Source of the DNA: a virus | IMG/VR virus record: IMGVR_UViG_3300031873_000001 | Location: 62,001 to 126,000 of that record | Direction: 5' to 3' (one strand) | Length of the DNA: 64,000 nucleotides | Part shown: positions 7,116-15,217 of the stretch, in pieces | Position numbering within the stretch: the first letter of the stretch is position 1 | Layout of the letters: every line of letters begins with the position of its first letter | Notes under the pieces: model-generated | Database searches by the model: none | The model's input: only the letters and a program-made list of their open reading frames with translations | Told to the model about the DNA's origin: nothing | Translations under genes and position numbers: made by a program

Positions 7116-8423
7116 ATGAGCACCGCCAACGATATCGCCTTTCCCCCGATCACGGGTCGGAGGGATCGCAGGGACGCCGTAGAGGCGCCCAAGAAGCCAG
7201 CGCCGGCACCGGGGCCCCGGTTTATCATTCCCAATCTCGAGAACGCCGATGGGATGTTCTCGTGGCTCAACAAGTTTGCCGGGCTCAAGGCGGAGGTGAT
7301 CATCCCCCATGCGGAGACGCCTCCCAAGAATGTTCGGATCGACGTGGATCAGTTCGTCGATGAGAGGTTCCGGATTTTCGTTCTGGCCTTTCCGGATGCC
7401 GAGGCCGGGAACGTAGTTAAGAAGGGAACCCGGGAACGGTTCACCGTCCTGGGTCGGGATTTCAAGATGGTGTCCGGGGAGGAGGACTGTCTCGAGCTGT
7501 CTAACCCTAAAGCCTTCACGGATAAGGGATGGAAGATCATGACCGACGATCAGGGGGCCGCCCTGGCTCTCTGGAAGGATCGGAATCTATTCTTCCTGTG
7601 GGATATCGCCCACCGGAAAGACCTGAGCGGGGTCGAGCTCGAGGACAAGGTCAACCTATCGAAGTATATCGTCTTACTGTGGCTGTCGGACGTTAAGGAT
7701 CCCGAGCCCCTCAAGAAGTGGGTTGAGGAAGTTAAGTCCAGGTTCTCAAAGGATTTCGTGGTCGGTCCGATCCTACTTGATGCGCTGAAGGCCCGGCATA
7801 ATACGGAGGTCGAGAAGGTCGGTGCCGCCCTGAAGGACTTGAAGGGGAAGATCGATCAGGCCGCCCGGACGCTTCGCCTGCACTACGACGAGCGGCACAC
7901 CCTTGAGATCACTCTCGAGATTCACAAGACCCTGTCCGGGAAGGTCGATCAGATGTTCAAGGAGCAGATCGAAGCCCTTAGAGATCATCCTAAGATCGAC
8001 CGGATCAGGTTCATTGCGGCAGATGGCCGGGGAGATAACAACATGCGGTTGGAGGTCGTGACCAAGCCGATCTCCTGGCAGGACTGGTGGCTCGGGCAGT
8101 ATCAGTTCACGGTTCCTCTGGCGGAGGGGGCCCATCAGGTCATCGTGACCAATCTCTATCCCCCGCCATCGGGACGGCCTCACCCTCACATCAAGACGCC
8201 GGACAACGTCTGCTGGGGGAATTCCGGGTCGACGGTCCAGGAGCTCCTTTCCGGGATGAGGTTCTTCGAGCTCATCGATCTGATGGTGGGGATCGTGCAG
8301 TCTGTGACGCCCTCGGACGGATGGGGACAGACGATCTCGGAGTGGAAGGATAATTCGGTTCAAAGCAGGTACGTGAAGATTTTCGGTAAGGTTTCTAAAT
8401 CAAAAACGGAGGATGCGAGATGA
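7116..8423 (+). CDS. E2-like conjugating enzyme with long N-terminal region
   Basis: The ATG at 7116 has GGAG seven bases upstream and sits one base after the short peptide's stop. Of 435 aa, the last 120 form a UBC fold: YPPP, then H356-P-H358, then the expected catalytic cysteine C366 in NVCWG, then helices. The first 300 residues are a separate region with a helical middle, not recognised. Expected role: accept activated Ubl from the E1 and pass it on. No RING or other E3 is seen, so the N-terminal region may select targets. Confidence 0.8.
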   Translation: MSTANDIAFPPITGRRDRRDAVEAPKKPAPAPGPRFIIPNLENADGMFSWLNKFAGLKAEVIIPHAETPPKNVRIDVDQFVDERFRIFVLAFPDAEAGNVVKKGTRERFTVLGRDFKMVSGEEDCLELSNPKAFTDKGWKIMTDDQGAALALWKDRNLFFLWDIAHRKDLSGVELEDKVNLSKYIVLLWLSDVKDPEPLKKWVEEVKSRFSKDFVVGPILLDALKARHNTEVEKVGAALKDLKGKIDQAARTLRLHYDERHTLEITLEIHKTLSGKVDQMFKEQIEALRDHPKIDRIRFIAADGRGDNNMRLEVVTKPISWQDWWLGQYQFTVPLAEGAHQVIVTNLYPPPSGRPHPHIKTPDNVCWGNSGSTVQELLSGMRFFELIDLMVGIVQSVTPSDGWGQTISEWKDNSVQSRYVKIFGKVSKSKTEDAR

Positions 8424-9052
8424 AAACTAGGAGGACGGACGACGACGTTGTTGGGGTGCCGTCGTTGAAGATTACCCTCAAGGCGTGGCGTAAAATCCTG
8501 CTCTTCACCCAGGAGACGGACGTGGAGGTGGCCGGGCTCGGGACGGTCAAGATGCAGGGCAACAAACCCATCATCGACGACGTGATGGTTTTCAAGCACG
8601 AGAATCGCAGTGCGGCGGCGGCGGACCTCGACCCGCAGGATATCGCCGATGAGTTCTCCCGGCTGATGGAGGCGAAGCAGGACACCGGGAAGTATCGTCT
8701 GTGCTGGCATAGCCATGTGAATATGCCAGCGTCCTTCAGCGGGACGGACAGGGCCTGCATGAATAGCCTTGCCGATCTCTCGGAGTGGTTCCTGTGGATC
8801 GTGGTCAACAAGAGCGGGGAATATTCGGCGCAGATCGAAGTCTACTCCCCGACCAGGTTCAGAGCGGAGGCCAAGCTCGACATTCTCTTCGACGAGTACG
8901 ACAAGGGCTTGATCGCCGGGGTGAAGCAGGAGATGACGGAGAAACTTTTTCGTTCTACGGAGAAGGGCGAAGAGGACTTTGAAGAAACTCCTGCGGTGGA
9001 GGGGTTGATCGAAGCCTCGAAGACCGGGTCGCAGGTCCTGGAGGGCCCATGA
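8420..9052 (+). CDS. JAB/JAMM metallopeptidase (deubiquitinase-like)
   Basis: 210 aa. The zinc JAMM set is complete: E36 in VEVAG, H97-S-H99, S107 and D110 (HxH-x7-S-x2-D). Proteins of this family cleave isopeptide bonds to, or trim tails of, Ubl proteins. The Ubl here already ends in Gly, so removal of Ubl from targets seems more likely than maturation. Start overlaps the E2 stop; a GGAGGATGCGAGATG leader precedes it. Confidence 0.85.
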   Translation: MKTRRTDDDVVGVPSLKITLKAWRKILLFTQETDVEVAGLGTVKMQGNKPIIDDVMVFKHENRSAAAADLDPQDIADEFSRLMEAKQDTGKYRLCWHSHVNMPASFSGTDRACMNSLADLSEWFLWIVVNKSGEYSAQIEVYSPTRFRAEAKLDILFDEYDKGLIAGVKQEMTEKLFRSTEKGEEDFEETPAVEGLIEASKTGSQVLEGP

Positions 9053-9132
9053 CCACTCCGTCTACCATGAACCGGGACTTCTGGCGGCAGACGGACTTCT
9101 TCGATCCCATGAAGACGCCTGTGACTGCATAG
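9049..9132 (+). pseudogene. Orphan first exon-like piece of the E1 gene
   Basis: The ATG overlaps the JAB stop, the place where E1 would be expected to start. It encodes 27 residues, MTTPSTMNRDFWRQTDFF and onward, then stops. The intact E1 at 9555 starts with almost the same peptide (MNRDFWRQTDFFNPEKTPVSA) but with different synonymous codons. This is the original E1 start, cut off by the insertion of the endonuclease gene at 9148. Confidence 0.85.
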
Positions 9133-9147
9133 GAGAAAAGGAGAGAA

Positions 9148-9567
9148 ATGAGAGATTTCAAGTATGCGCACCCGGAAACTACGAAACATCATTACTATGC
9201 AAAAAATAGGGAGCGCATACTAGAGGCGCAGAAGGCTTTGCGTCCTGGATATAACACAGATATCGTATGGAGGAGAAGAATAAAAGAGCTGGGCATAGCT
9301 GATCCTCTAAAATTTTACGAGTCTGAACTTTGCAAGCAGGGCGGAGTGTGTAAAATTTGTCACGAACCACCAGAGAACGGAGTGCGGTTGTGTATTGACC
9401 ACGAGGAAGATTTTGACCACACCGGATATGTTCGGACGGTCAAAATCCGTGGACTTCTACACTATGAATGCAATCTCGGACTGGGGAACTTTCGCCACGA
9501 CCCCATATTGCTACGTAATGCCGCTGATTATTTAGGTCAAGGAGGTGAGTTGAAATGCAGAGCATGA
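9148..9567 (+). CDS. Endonuclease VII-type homing endonuclease in the E1 gene
   Basis: 139 aa of the phage recombination endonuclease VII fold: CKICHEPP, then LCIDHEEDFDHTG, then IRGLLHYECNLGLGNFRHD and an LLRNAADYL helix. These enzymes have Cys4 zinc and an H-D/N active site. The gene is AT-rich against GC-rich neighbours. It overlaps the replacement E1 start by 13 nt. Confidence 0.85.
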   Translation: MRDFKYAHPETTKHHYYAKNRERILEAQKALRPGYNTDIVWRRRIKELGIADPLKFYESELCKQGGVCKICHEPPENGVRLCIDHEEDFDHTGYVRTVKIRGLLHYECNLGLGNFRHDPILLRNAADYLGQGGELKCRA

Positions 9568-10259
9568 ATCGTGATTTTTGGCGTCAGACAGACTTTTTTA
9601 ATCCCGAAAAGACTCCAGTCTCCGCCACGGTCATAGGCGTCGGAGGGATCGGGTCGTTCACCGCGCTCGCTCTCGGGAAGCTGGGGATCAAGAGCCTCGT
9701 GCTCGTCGATCCGGACGTTGTGGAAGCCCACAACGTTCCTAATCAGCTCTTCCGGATGAATGACGTGGAGGAGGCAAAGGTCGTTGCCGCCGCTCGCTTA
9801 ATTAAGGAGCTTACGGGCATTGAGGAGATCAAGACCTGGGTCATGAGGTTTCCTCCGAAGGATAACCCGTACCCGAAGGATTTGATCACGACCGACCTCG
9901 TGGTCTGCGGGGTGGACACAATGCAAGGTCGGAAGGAGATCTGGGAGTCCGGGATCCGGCGCAACCCCGGGGTGAAGCTGTTTATCGACGGGCGGCTCGG
10001 GGGTCAACAGTTACGCATCCTGTCCGTCAAGGATACCGTCTCGACGGAGTCCATCGAACGCTACGAGCAGACGATCGTGCCGGATGAGACGGTTCCCGAC
10101 CTGCCCTGCACGGCCAGGGCGATCATCGACGTGGGCTTTCTCATCGCCTCTTACATCACCCGGATCGTCCGGAGGCACTTCACCGGACAGCCCATCCCGT
10201 TCGAGACCGTAGCCGACGTGAGCTTCCAGCTTCAGGATCAGCTCTTTGAGTGGGAGTGA
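9555..10259 (+). CDS. E1-like activating enzyme (ThiF/PRTRC type)
   Basis: 234 aa, AAGGAGG site. The ATP-binding loop is VIGVGGIGS, followed by LVLVDPDVVEAHNVPNQLF, where family members have D-x-D...N..R/Q, and VCGVDTM for magnesium. A PCTARA segment near the C-terminus resembles ThiF relatives. It should adenylate the terminal Gly of the Ubl. The first 25 codons are AT-rich and recoded relative to the orphan piece at 9049, showing the front of the gene came with the endonuclease. Confidence 0.85.
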   Translation: MQSMNRDFWRQTDFFNPEKTPVSATVIGVGGIGSFTALALGKLGIKSLVLVDPDVVEAHNVPNQLFRMNDVEEAKVVAAARLIKELTGIEEIKTWVMRFPPKDNPYPKDLITTDLVVCGVDTMQGRKEIWESGIRRNPGVKLFIDGRLGGQQLRILSVKDTVSTESIERYEQTIVPDETVPDLPCTARAIIDVGFLIASYITRIVRRHFTGQPIPFETVADVSFQLQDQLFEWE

Positions 10260-10564
10260 TGTCCTTCAAGCTCCAGGATTTCAAGGTGGGCGACACCGTC
10301 AAGGTCACCTGCCGTTGTGCGATGCATCGCAACGAGTTCAAGAACGATATGGGGGTCGTCGTTGCCCTCAAGCCTGCGGAGGGGGCTCTCCACTACGATA
10401 CCATGTTCATCTGCCTCGACCTGAAGCGGAAGGACAGGAAGAGGTCGTTTCCTCCTCGGGGAGTGGACATTCCATCGGACGAGTGCCTGGCCTTGTTTTC
10501 TCACCGATGCAGTGTGGAGTTCATCACTTCCGAGGAGAGGATATTTTTGAGGGAGCCGATTTGA
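10259..10564 (+). CDS. Small barrel protein, family member 1, ends FLREPI
   Basis: The ATG overlaps the E1 stop, so it is coupled to the cassette. 101 aa. Begins FKLQDFKVGDTVKVTC, the FxxGDxVKV start shared with the next genes. The end FLREPI is a weaker form of the shared C-terminal motif. Function unknown. Confidence 0.65.
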   Translation: MSFKLQDFKVGDTVKVTCRCAMHRNEFKNDMGVVVALKPAEGALHYDTMFICLDLKRKDRKRSFPPRGVDIPSDECLALFSHRCSVEFITSEERIFLREPI

Positions 10565-10890
10565 GTAGGAAGAGGAGGTTCAGGATCGGAGACGTGGTGA
10601 AGGCTACGAAGATAGCCTCTCAGAAGGAATCTGGGGAGCCCATCAGGGCCGTCACCACGGAGGGAGAGCTAGCTGATCGGAGCAGTCTTATTGGGCGATT
10701 GGGTGTCATTGAGGATGTCAGAGTGGTTCGGAATGAAAAATTGAAGGTCACGGCCTATGTCGTGGCCTTCTTTAAGTCCGGTTCCGGGGTCCAAGACAAG
10801 TCCTTCGACGGGTATGCCCCGTTTCTGGGGGACGAGCTCGAGCTCGTATCGAAGGTCGGGGAGAAGGCTATCGTGATCGGGGGGATATGA
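10561..10890 (+). CDS. Small barrel protein, family member 2, ends IVIGGI
   Basis: TTG start inside the upstream TGA, with GAGGGAG before it, as at 2439. About 109 aa starting with basic residues and FRIGDVVKATK. Ends KAIVIGGI, a clear case of the shared C-terminal motif. Likely an SH3/KOW-like fold by pattern only. Confidence 0.6.
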   Translation: MSRKRRFRIGDVVKATKIASQKESGEPIRAVTTEGELADRSSLIGRLGVIEDVRVVRNEKLKVTAYVVAFFKSGSGVQDKSFDGYAPFLGDELELVSKVGEKAIVIGGI

Positions 10891-11342
10891 TGTCCGTGAA
10901 ATACGATCTCTCTTTGATACCGAATCTCGATAAGTTCCGGCGTTTGGAAGTGATAGGCGTGGACTGGGGCGAGGGAGTTAATACCTCTACCGACCCCGAG
11001 CCGAAGCCGGAGCCCAAGTTCAAGGTGGGGGATGCTGTGAGGGTTATAGTCTCTCCCGAAGATGAAGTCATGGGGGAATGGCTGAGTAGGAAGCCCGGGC
11101 TCAAAGATTTATTCCGGATGACTGCGGGAATCATTATTGAGGTTGATCAAACCGAAGGGCCCTTCGGCCCGTTCTACCAGTATGCTATCGGGTTCGGGGT
11201 GGAGCATCCCGCCCTATCGGATTGCGGCCAGAGGCTTTCTCCTTACAGCGGGATCTGGATGCGGGAGGACGGTCTCATGCCCGCCCGGCTTGAGGATGTC
11301 CTGTCCGAATCCAAGCAGGTCTTTGTGATCGGGTCGCTCTGA
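10887..11342 (+). CDS. Small barrel protein, family member 3, ends FVIGSL
   Basis: Two adjacent ATGs (10887, 10890); either may be used. A variable Pro/Glu-rich N-terminus precedes the conserved FKVGDAVRVIVS segment at about residue 48. Ends VFVIGSL. One of six tandem relatives, probably arising by repeated duplication. Confidence 0.65.
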   Translation: MMSVKYDLSLIPNLDKFRRLEVIGVDWGEGVNTSTDPEPKPEPKFKVGDAVRVIVSPEDEVMGEWLSRKPGLKDLFRMTAGIIIEVDQTEGPFGPFYQYAIGFGVEHPALSDCGQRLSPYSGIWMREDGLMPARLEDVLSESKQVFVIGSL

Positions 11343-11617
11343 TGCCGTTTAGCATTGGGGATCCCGTCAAGGTGATATCTGTGAGCGACGCTCTGGACCC
11401 GGACGACAAGGCGTTCAGGGAGTTCATGATCGGTCGGGTCGGGGTCGTCGGGGCTATCTGTGCGGAGTGCCATGAGGAGTATGCCGTTCGCTTCGAAGCC
11501 GAATCGCAATTCCTAACGGACTGCGATGGGGTTCTTCCTGACGCCCACGGCTGGTGGTTTACGGAGGACGAGCTCGAGGCGACGGAGGGTGAGTTCGGGA
11601 TTGTAGGCGGGTTATGA
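11342..11617 (+). CDS. Small barrel protein, family member 4, ends FGIVGGL
   Basis: 91 aa starting directly with FSIGDPVKVISV. Contains a CAEC pair. Ends after a Glu-rich linker in FGIVGGL. Start overlaps the previous stop. Confidence 0.65.
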   Translation: MPFSIGDPVKVISVSDALDPDDKAFREFMIGRVGVVGAICAECHEEYAVRFEAESQFLTDCDGVLPDAHGWWFTEDELEATEGEFGIVGGL

Positions 11618-11979
11618 TCTCAGGGCTGAATAAATTAGTTAATTATCCTGGCTATCCTGGCGCGATAGAGCTACCCGGACATAAAACCAAGTTCAATCTT
11701 GGCGATCCAGTAAAGATTTTGGGTTATCCAGGGGTCCAGGAAGAGTATATTGGGTTGGAGGGCGAGGTAGTTAACATCGTTCATATTGTCAAAGAAGCCG
11801 AGGTGACCGGGGCGAACCTCGATCCGACCGATGGGACTCTCCATGTCGACATGAAAGTTAAGATCGATCACACCGAGTATATTATTAAAATTACGGGTCC
11901 GGCGAAAACTACCCTTACTTTCAAAGAGAACGAGCTCGTTCTTATACCAGAGAAGTTTGGGGTTAAGGAGGGTATCTGA
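11614..11979 (+). CDS. Small barrel protein, family member 5, ends FGVKEGI
   Basis: 121 aa; FNLGDPVKILGYPG at about residue 28 is the family segment. Ends PEKFGVKEGI, a variant of the terminal motif in which Glu replaces the first Gly. Base composition is more AT-rich than its neighbours. Confidence 0.65.
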   Translation: MISGLNKLVNYPGYPGAIELPGHKTKFNLGDPVKILGYPGVQEEYIGLEGEVVNIVHIVKEAEVTGANLDPTDGTLHVDMKVKIDHTEYIIKITGPAKTTLTFKENELVLIPEKFGVKEGI

Positions 11980-12353
11980 TGGCTATGCCAATGCGAGAGA
12001 GGGATATCGACCGTGTAGACGGTGGTCCTGGGTATTACTTGTCTCGAGTTCTCGATTCCCTTCAACGGATTGAGCACAGAATAGAACGCCTTCATGTCGT
12101 TATGGAAGAGCTCCGGAGAGAGCTTCGCATGAGAACCGGCGGGACCACCGAACCCCACCGGGGAATGGCAGGCGATCTGGATACCCCGGCGAGAGCGGCT
12201 CGGGAAGCGCTAGATGAACTGCGCCGTGAGATGGGGCTGGGTGGTTTTGACGACGATACTCCTCCGACGCAGGTAATAGAGCCCGATCCCGAACCGCCAG
12301 AGGAGGAGCAGGTCACTCCGGATGACACCCCGCACGTTGTGGGATCGATCTGA
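11979..12353 (+). CDS. Helical protein with acidic linker, ends HVVGSI
   Basis: 124 aa. Lacks the barrel segment; instead a coiled-coil-like helix (LSRVLDSLQRIEHRIERL) and a second helix. A long acidic Pro linker (EPDPEPPEEE...) leads to HVVGSI. This shows the terminal motif attached to a different fold. Confidence 0.65.
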   Translation: MAMPMRERDIDRVDGGPGYYLSRVLDSLQRIEHRIERLHVVMEELRRELRMRTGGTTEPHRGMAGDLDTPARAAREALDELRREMGLGGFDDDTPPTQVIEPDPEPPEEEQVTPDDTPHVVGSI

Positions 12354-12592
12354 TGAAGTTCGAGGTGGGAGACCGGATCAAGATCGTTCGGAATCTCACC
12401 GAGAAGGGTTGCAAGCTCAGGGGCAAGAAGGGGATGATCATGGGCGTGATTACAAAGAGAAAGCGTAACGGAGGGCCCCGGCTTTACTCCGTCCGCCTGG
12501 AAAGGTGTGCGGGGCTGTGGATTCTCGATGAGGCCGACCTCGACTTTGAGAGTAAGAAGCGTGAGCCCTTCCGTCTGATAGGAGCAATCTGA
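12353..12592 (+). CDS. Small barrel protein, family member 6, ends FRLIGAI
   Basis: 79 aa, start FEVGDRIKIVRNL, then a KGMIMGVI strand typical of KOW/SH3-like barrels. Ends PFRLIGAI. Overlaps both neighbours by the ATGA pattern. Confidence 0.65.
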   Translation: MKFEVGDRIKIVRNLTEKGCKLRGKKGMIMGVITKRKRNGGPRLYSVRLERCAGLWILDEADLDFESKKREPFRLIGAI

Positions 12593-13347
12593 TGTCCGAT
12601 TCTGGTAATGAGTCCCTGTTTGAACGGGTAATCCGGGGCATCGGACTGCAGAGGAGGCGAGAGTCGCCGCCGATAGTGATGTCGACCATGCCTTCCGGGG
12701 GGACGCAGGTGGACTTGGTTGAGAGAATAATGAATGAAGATCTCGCGAGGGCAATGCGAGCTCACGGGGAAGCGTATGGAGGTATGTCCGGATTCTCTGG
12801 ATTTTCCTTTGCCTCCGGTCTCTCCGGCTCTAGCTGGGCGCCTGGTGGAACGTGGGGCATGGCGGATCCAGCGACCGGGGTAAGGTTTGAAGGCCAGCGG
12901 GGTTATTTCGGCGTCCCGGGCTGGGAGGGAGTACCTGGGCTTCCCGAAGGTTGGCCGGAAGCCAAGCCTGCAGAGGGTTACAAGCCCGGGGAAAGAATAG
13001 CTCGGGTCGATGAGTCGACGGGACAGGTGGTCGTGGACGGTCCAGAGCATCCGACGACCCTCTACGGGTTGTCGATCGGGGACTTCGTCGTGGTGGATAG
13101 TGTTTTCCCCTTGGTGTCCCACGACAAGAAGTTTATTTTCAATAAGACGAGCGGTTACATTAAGCATATCATCCGGGCCGGGTACGCCTGGGTCGAGATC
13201 GACGGGCAGTGCCCCTGCAATGACGATTCCCGGGAGAGAAAGCAGTTATGGCATTCCGATAAGGGCCACTGCCACTGGTTTCCCAATTCCGTCCTCTTCC
13301 TTGCGGACGAGAGCACGGCAAAGTTCTATGTGAGGGGTTATCTATAG
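12592..13347 (+). CDS. Gly-rich protein with barrel segment, ends FYVRGYL
   Basis: 251 aa. A helical N-terminus, then a Gly/Phe/Ser/Trp-rich stretch (residues about 60-110), then a domain with LSIGDFVVVDSVFP and CPCN. Ends KFYVRGYL. Could be a virion or assembly protein; unknown. Confidence 0.65.
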   Translation: MSDSGNESLFERVIRGIGLQRRRESPPIVMSTMPSGGTQVDLVERIMNEDLARAMRAHGEAYGGMSGFSGFSFASGLSGSSWAPGGTWGMADPATGVRFEGQRGYFGVPGWEGVPGLPEGWPEAKPAEGYKPGERIARVDESTGQVVVDGPEHPTTLYGLSIGDFVVVDSVFPLVSHDKKFIFNKTSGYIKHIIRAGYAWVEIDGQCPCNDDSRERKQLWHSDKGHCHWFPNSVLFLADESTAKFYVRGYL

Positions 13348-13400
13348 CCGGGGCGAGAGGATCGCACCTGGGGGCATTTAAGGGGCTAAGGAGGGCTGAA

Positions 13401-14195
13401 ATGAGCGAGACGTTGGGGGGAGATACTACGATGGGCCCGACGGGTCCAGGGGAGGGAATGCCTGGGTTGGACACTCCCCGAGAAAGAGAGGCTCCGAATA
13501 GGAGGAATCCCGCACAAATCCTTACGGAGAGGATGAGGACGGGGGCGGCAATAGACCCGATGGAGTTTCCCGAGGGTAGCACGATCGGCGCGTGGGGGAC
13601 GACTCCACCGGATCAGGCGTGGACGCAGTCTCTGGCTCGGAAGCAGGTGATCGTCGGGGGCGCCATGCGGAGAATTCTACGAGTTCTCGGTCCCGCAGTT
13701 CCTGATCCCGGGATCCGAGATGATTCTGGTTTGATAAGGACCAGGATCGTTGCCATCCTGAAGGAGGTCTATCACGCCGGTGAGTTTTATGGTCGGAGTG
13801 TAAGCGGCAGGCCGGAATTCAACGTCATGGAGTTTCAGGCCGACTTCGAGAGGTTCCGTAGCCACACGGACGAGCGGCTTGATAACCTCTTTGGGCAGTA
13901 CCGGACTATTCTAAGGAGGCTCGAGAGCTTAATGCAGGAGAGGAGACCACCGACCGGAGTGAGGGTTGGCGCAGGGATCGGACCCCACAGAGAGGATCAC
14001 ATGGAAGGATTCGATCGGGCGTTGAGGGATATCCTGGGAGTAGATGATCCCCCGATCGGTGGGCCCCAGCCACCAGGGGAGGACCCCCCTGGGTTAGGGC
14101 CTATGCCGGAGAGACTTGATACGGATGATATCCTTGGTCCGGGAACCGATCTTATTGACCCTGAAGAGAGCCCGCACGTGGTGGGAGGAATATAA
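13401..14195 (+). CDS. Helical protein with Pro-rich tail, ends HVVGGI
   Basis: 264 aa, ATG after AAGGAGGG. A Gly/Pro-rich N-terminus, helical middle with coiled-coil character (QADFERFRSHTDERLDNL...), then an acidic Pro-rich linker ending SPHVVGGI. Pairs with the gene at 11979, which has the same layout. Confidence 0.65.
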   Translation: MSETLGGDTTMGPTGPGEGMPGLDTPREREAPNRRNPAQILTERMRTGAAIDPMEFPEGSTIGAWGTTPPDQAWTQSLARKQVIVGGAMRRILRVLGPAVPDPGIRDDSGLIRTRIVAILKEVYHAGEFYGRSVSGRPEFNVMEFQADFERFRSHTDERLDNLFGQYRTILRRLESLMQERRPPTGVRVGAGIGPHREDHMEGFDRALRDILGVDDPPIGGPQPPGEDPPGLGPMPERLDTDDILGPGTDLIDPEESPHVVGGI

Positions 14196-14207
14196 TTGCC
14201 CAACCTC

Positions 14208-14236
14208 TTGACACGCAATTTCGTTTATGATATAAT
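14208..14236 (+). promoter_or_regulatory. Sigma-70 type promoter
   Basis: TTGACA (14208-14213), 17-nt spacer, TATAAT (14231-14236). Only a partial match to the spacer of the 4918/21260/42432 group. Starts the replication module. Confidence 0.9.
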
Positions 14237-14269
14237 GGTTTTGCATTTAGCAAAGGAGCGGTGGTAAAC

Positions 14270-14491
14270 ATGGATGGTTTAAACGACCTCGTGGGACGCA
14301 CAATTTTACTGCGGGGGAGAGCCTATAAGGTGGAGGGGATCAAGGTGCGGGATGGTTACCCCTTGAGGATCGTGGCCATGCGGGCGCTCGACGATGGGAT
14401 CATGACTACGAAACTCGTGCCCGATCCGGAAGAGTTCCTCCACTTGGTGAAGGTAATCGACGGACGCTCACGACTTGCCAAAGTATCGTAG
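14270..14491 (+). CDS. Unknown small protein, 73 aa
   Basis: ATG at 14270 preferred to the GTG at 14261, which is only 2 nt from AAAGGAG. Begins MDGLNDLVGRTILLRGRAYKVEGIKV, a small beta-rich domain. First gene of the replication operon. Function unknown. Confidence 0.6.
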   Translation: MDGLNDLVGRTILLRGRAYKVEGIKVRDGYPLRIVAMRALDDGIMTTKLVPDPEEFLHLVKVIDGRSRLAKVS

Positions 14492-14494
14492 ACC

Positions 14495-15217
14495 GTGGTG
14501 CCTGCAGAGTCGCATGATGATGCTCGGCTTATAAGAAGATATGAAGACAGGACGGTCACAAACTTCAGCGACAGGGCACTCAAGATATACCTCGATGCCC
14601 GTAAAAGAAAGGGGATGCCCACCGATGCCGATACCATTTGTGAGGCTATCGGGATCCACCGGGCGACCTTCTTCCGGAAGATGGCAAGGTTGGAGAACGG
14701 AAACGGAAAGAGACCTGTGATGAGCGATGATGCGAGACCTTCTGAAGAGCTGGGAGCCATTCACCAGCGAGCGATCGCCAAGAGCGAGGCGGCCAGGAAC
14801 GAAAACCAACTAAAGAGAGATTCCAAGCTCCGGCAGAATCGCGACGAGCGCCAGATGAAGAAGGAAGCGGAACGGAAACCGATTATTCCTGTTATGAATG
14901 CCTATCGGGAGGGATTCAGGAGGCATCTCCCGGATGTCGAACCCATCCAGTGGTCTTCAAGGGAATGGAGCCAGGCCAAGATGCTGATAACTAACGTCGG
15001 GCCGGATCGGGCTCGTGTTCTCGTGGAGTATATTTTCAAAAACTGGGGTTCTCTTCGTGCGAGGTGGAAGCTGTCAAATGCGAGCGTCCCGACAATGGGA
15101 ATCATCTTAGGTTTTGGGGTTCAGCTGATCGGAGAGCTCGCACCTAAGACGGTGGAACGCAGGGCCGTTCCGGTATTGATACATAGACCGGCTCCCCCCG
15201 AGAGGAAATCAAAATGA
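14495..15217 (+). CDS. Putative replication initiation/organiser protein
   Basis: GTG start, 240 aa. An N-terminal winged or simple HTH (ICEAIGIHRATFFRKMARLE) is followed by a basic linker and a C-terminal helical domain (VLVEYIFKNWGSLRARW). It directly precedes a helicase loader and helicase, the place of origin-binding or DnaD-like proteins. Role inferred from context. Confidence 0.5.
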   Translation: MVPAESHDDARLIRRYEDRTVTNFSDRALKIYLDARKRKGMPTDADTICEAIGIHRATFFRKMARLENGNGKRPVMSDDARPSEELGAIHQRAIAKSEAARNENQLKRDSKLRQNRDERQMKKEAERKPIIPVMNAYREGFRRHLPDVEPIQWSSREWSQAKMLITNVGPDRARVLVEYIFKNWGSLRARWKLSNASVPTMGIILGFGVQLIGELAPKTVERRAVPVLIHRPAPPERKSK

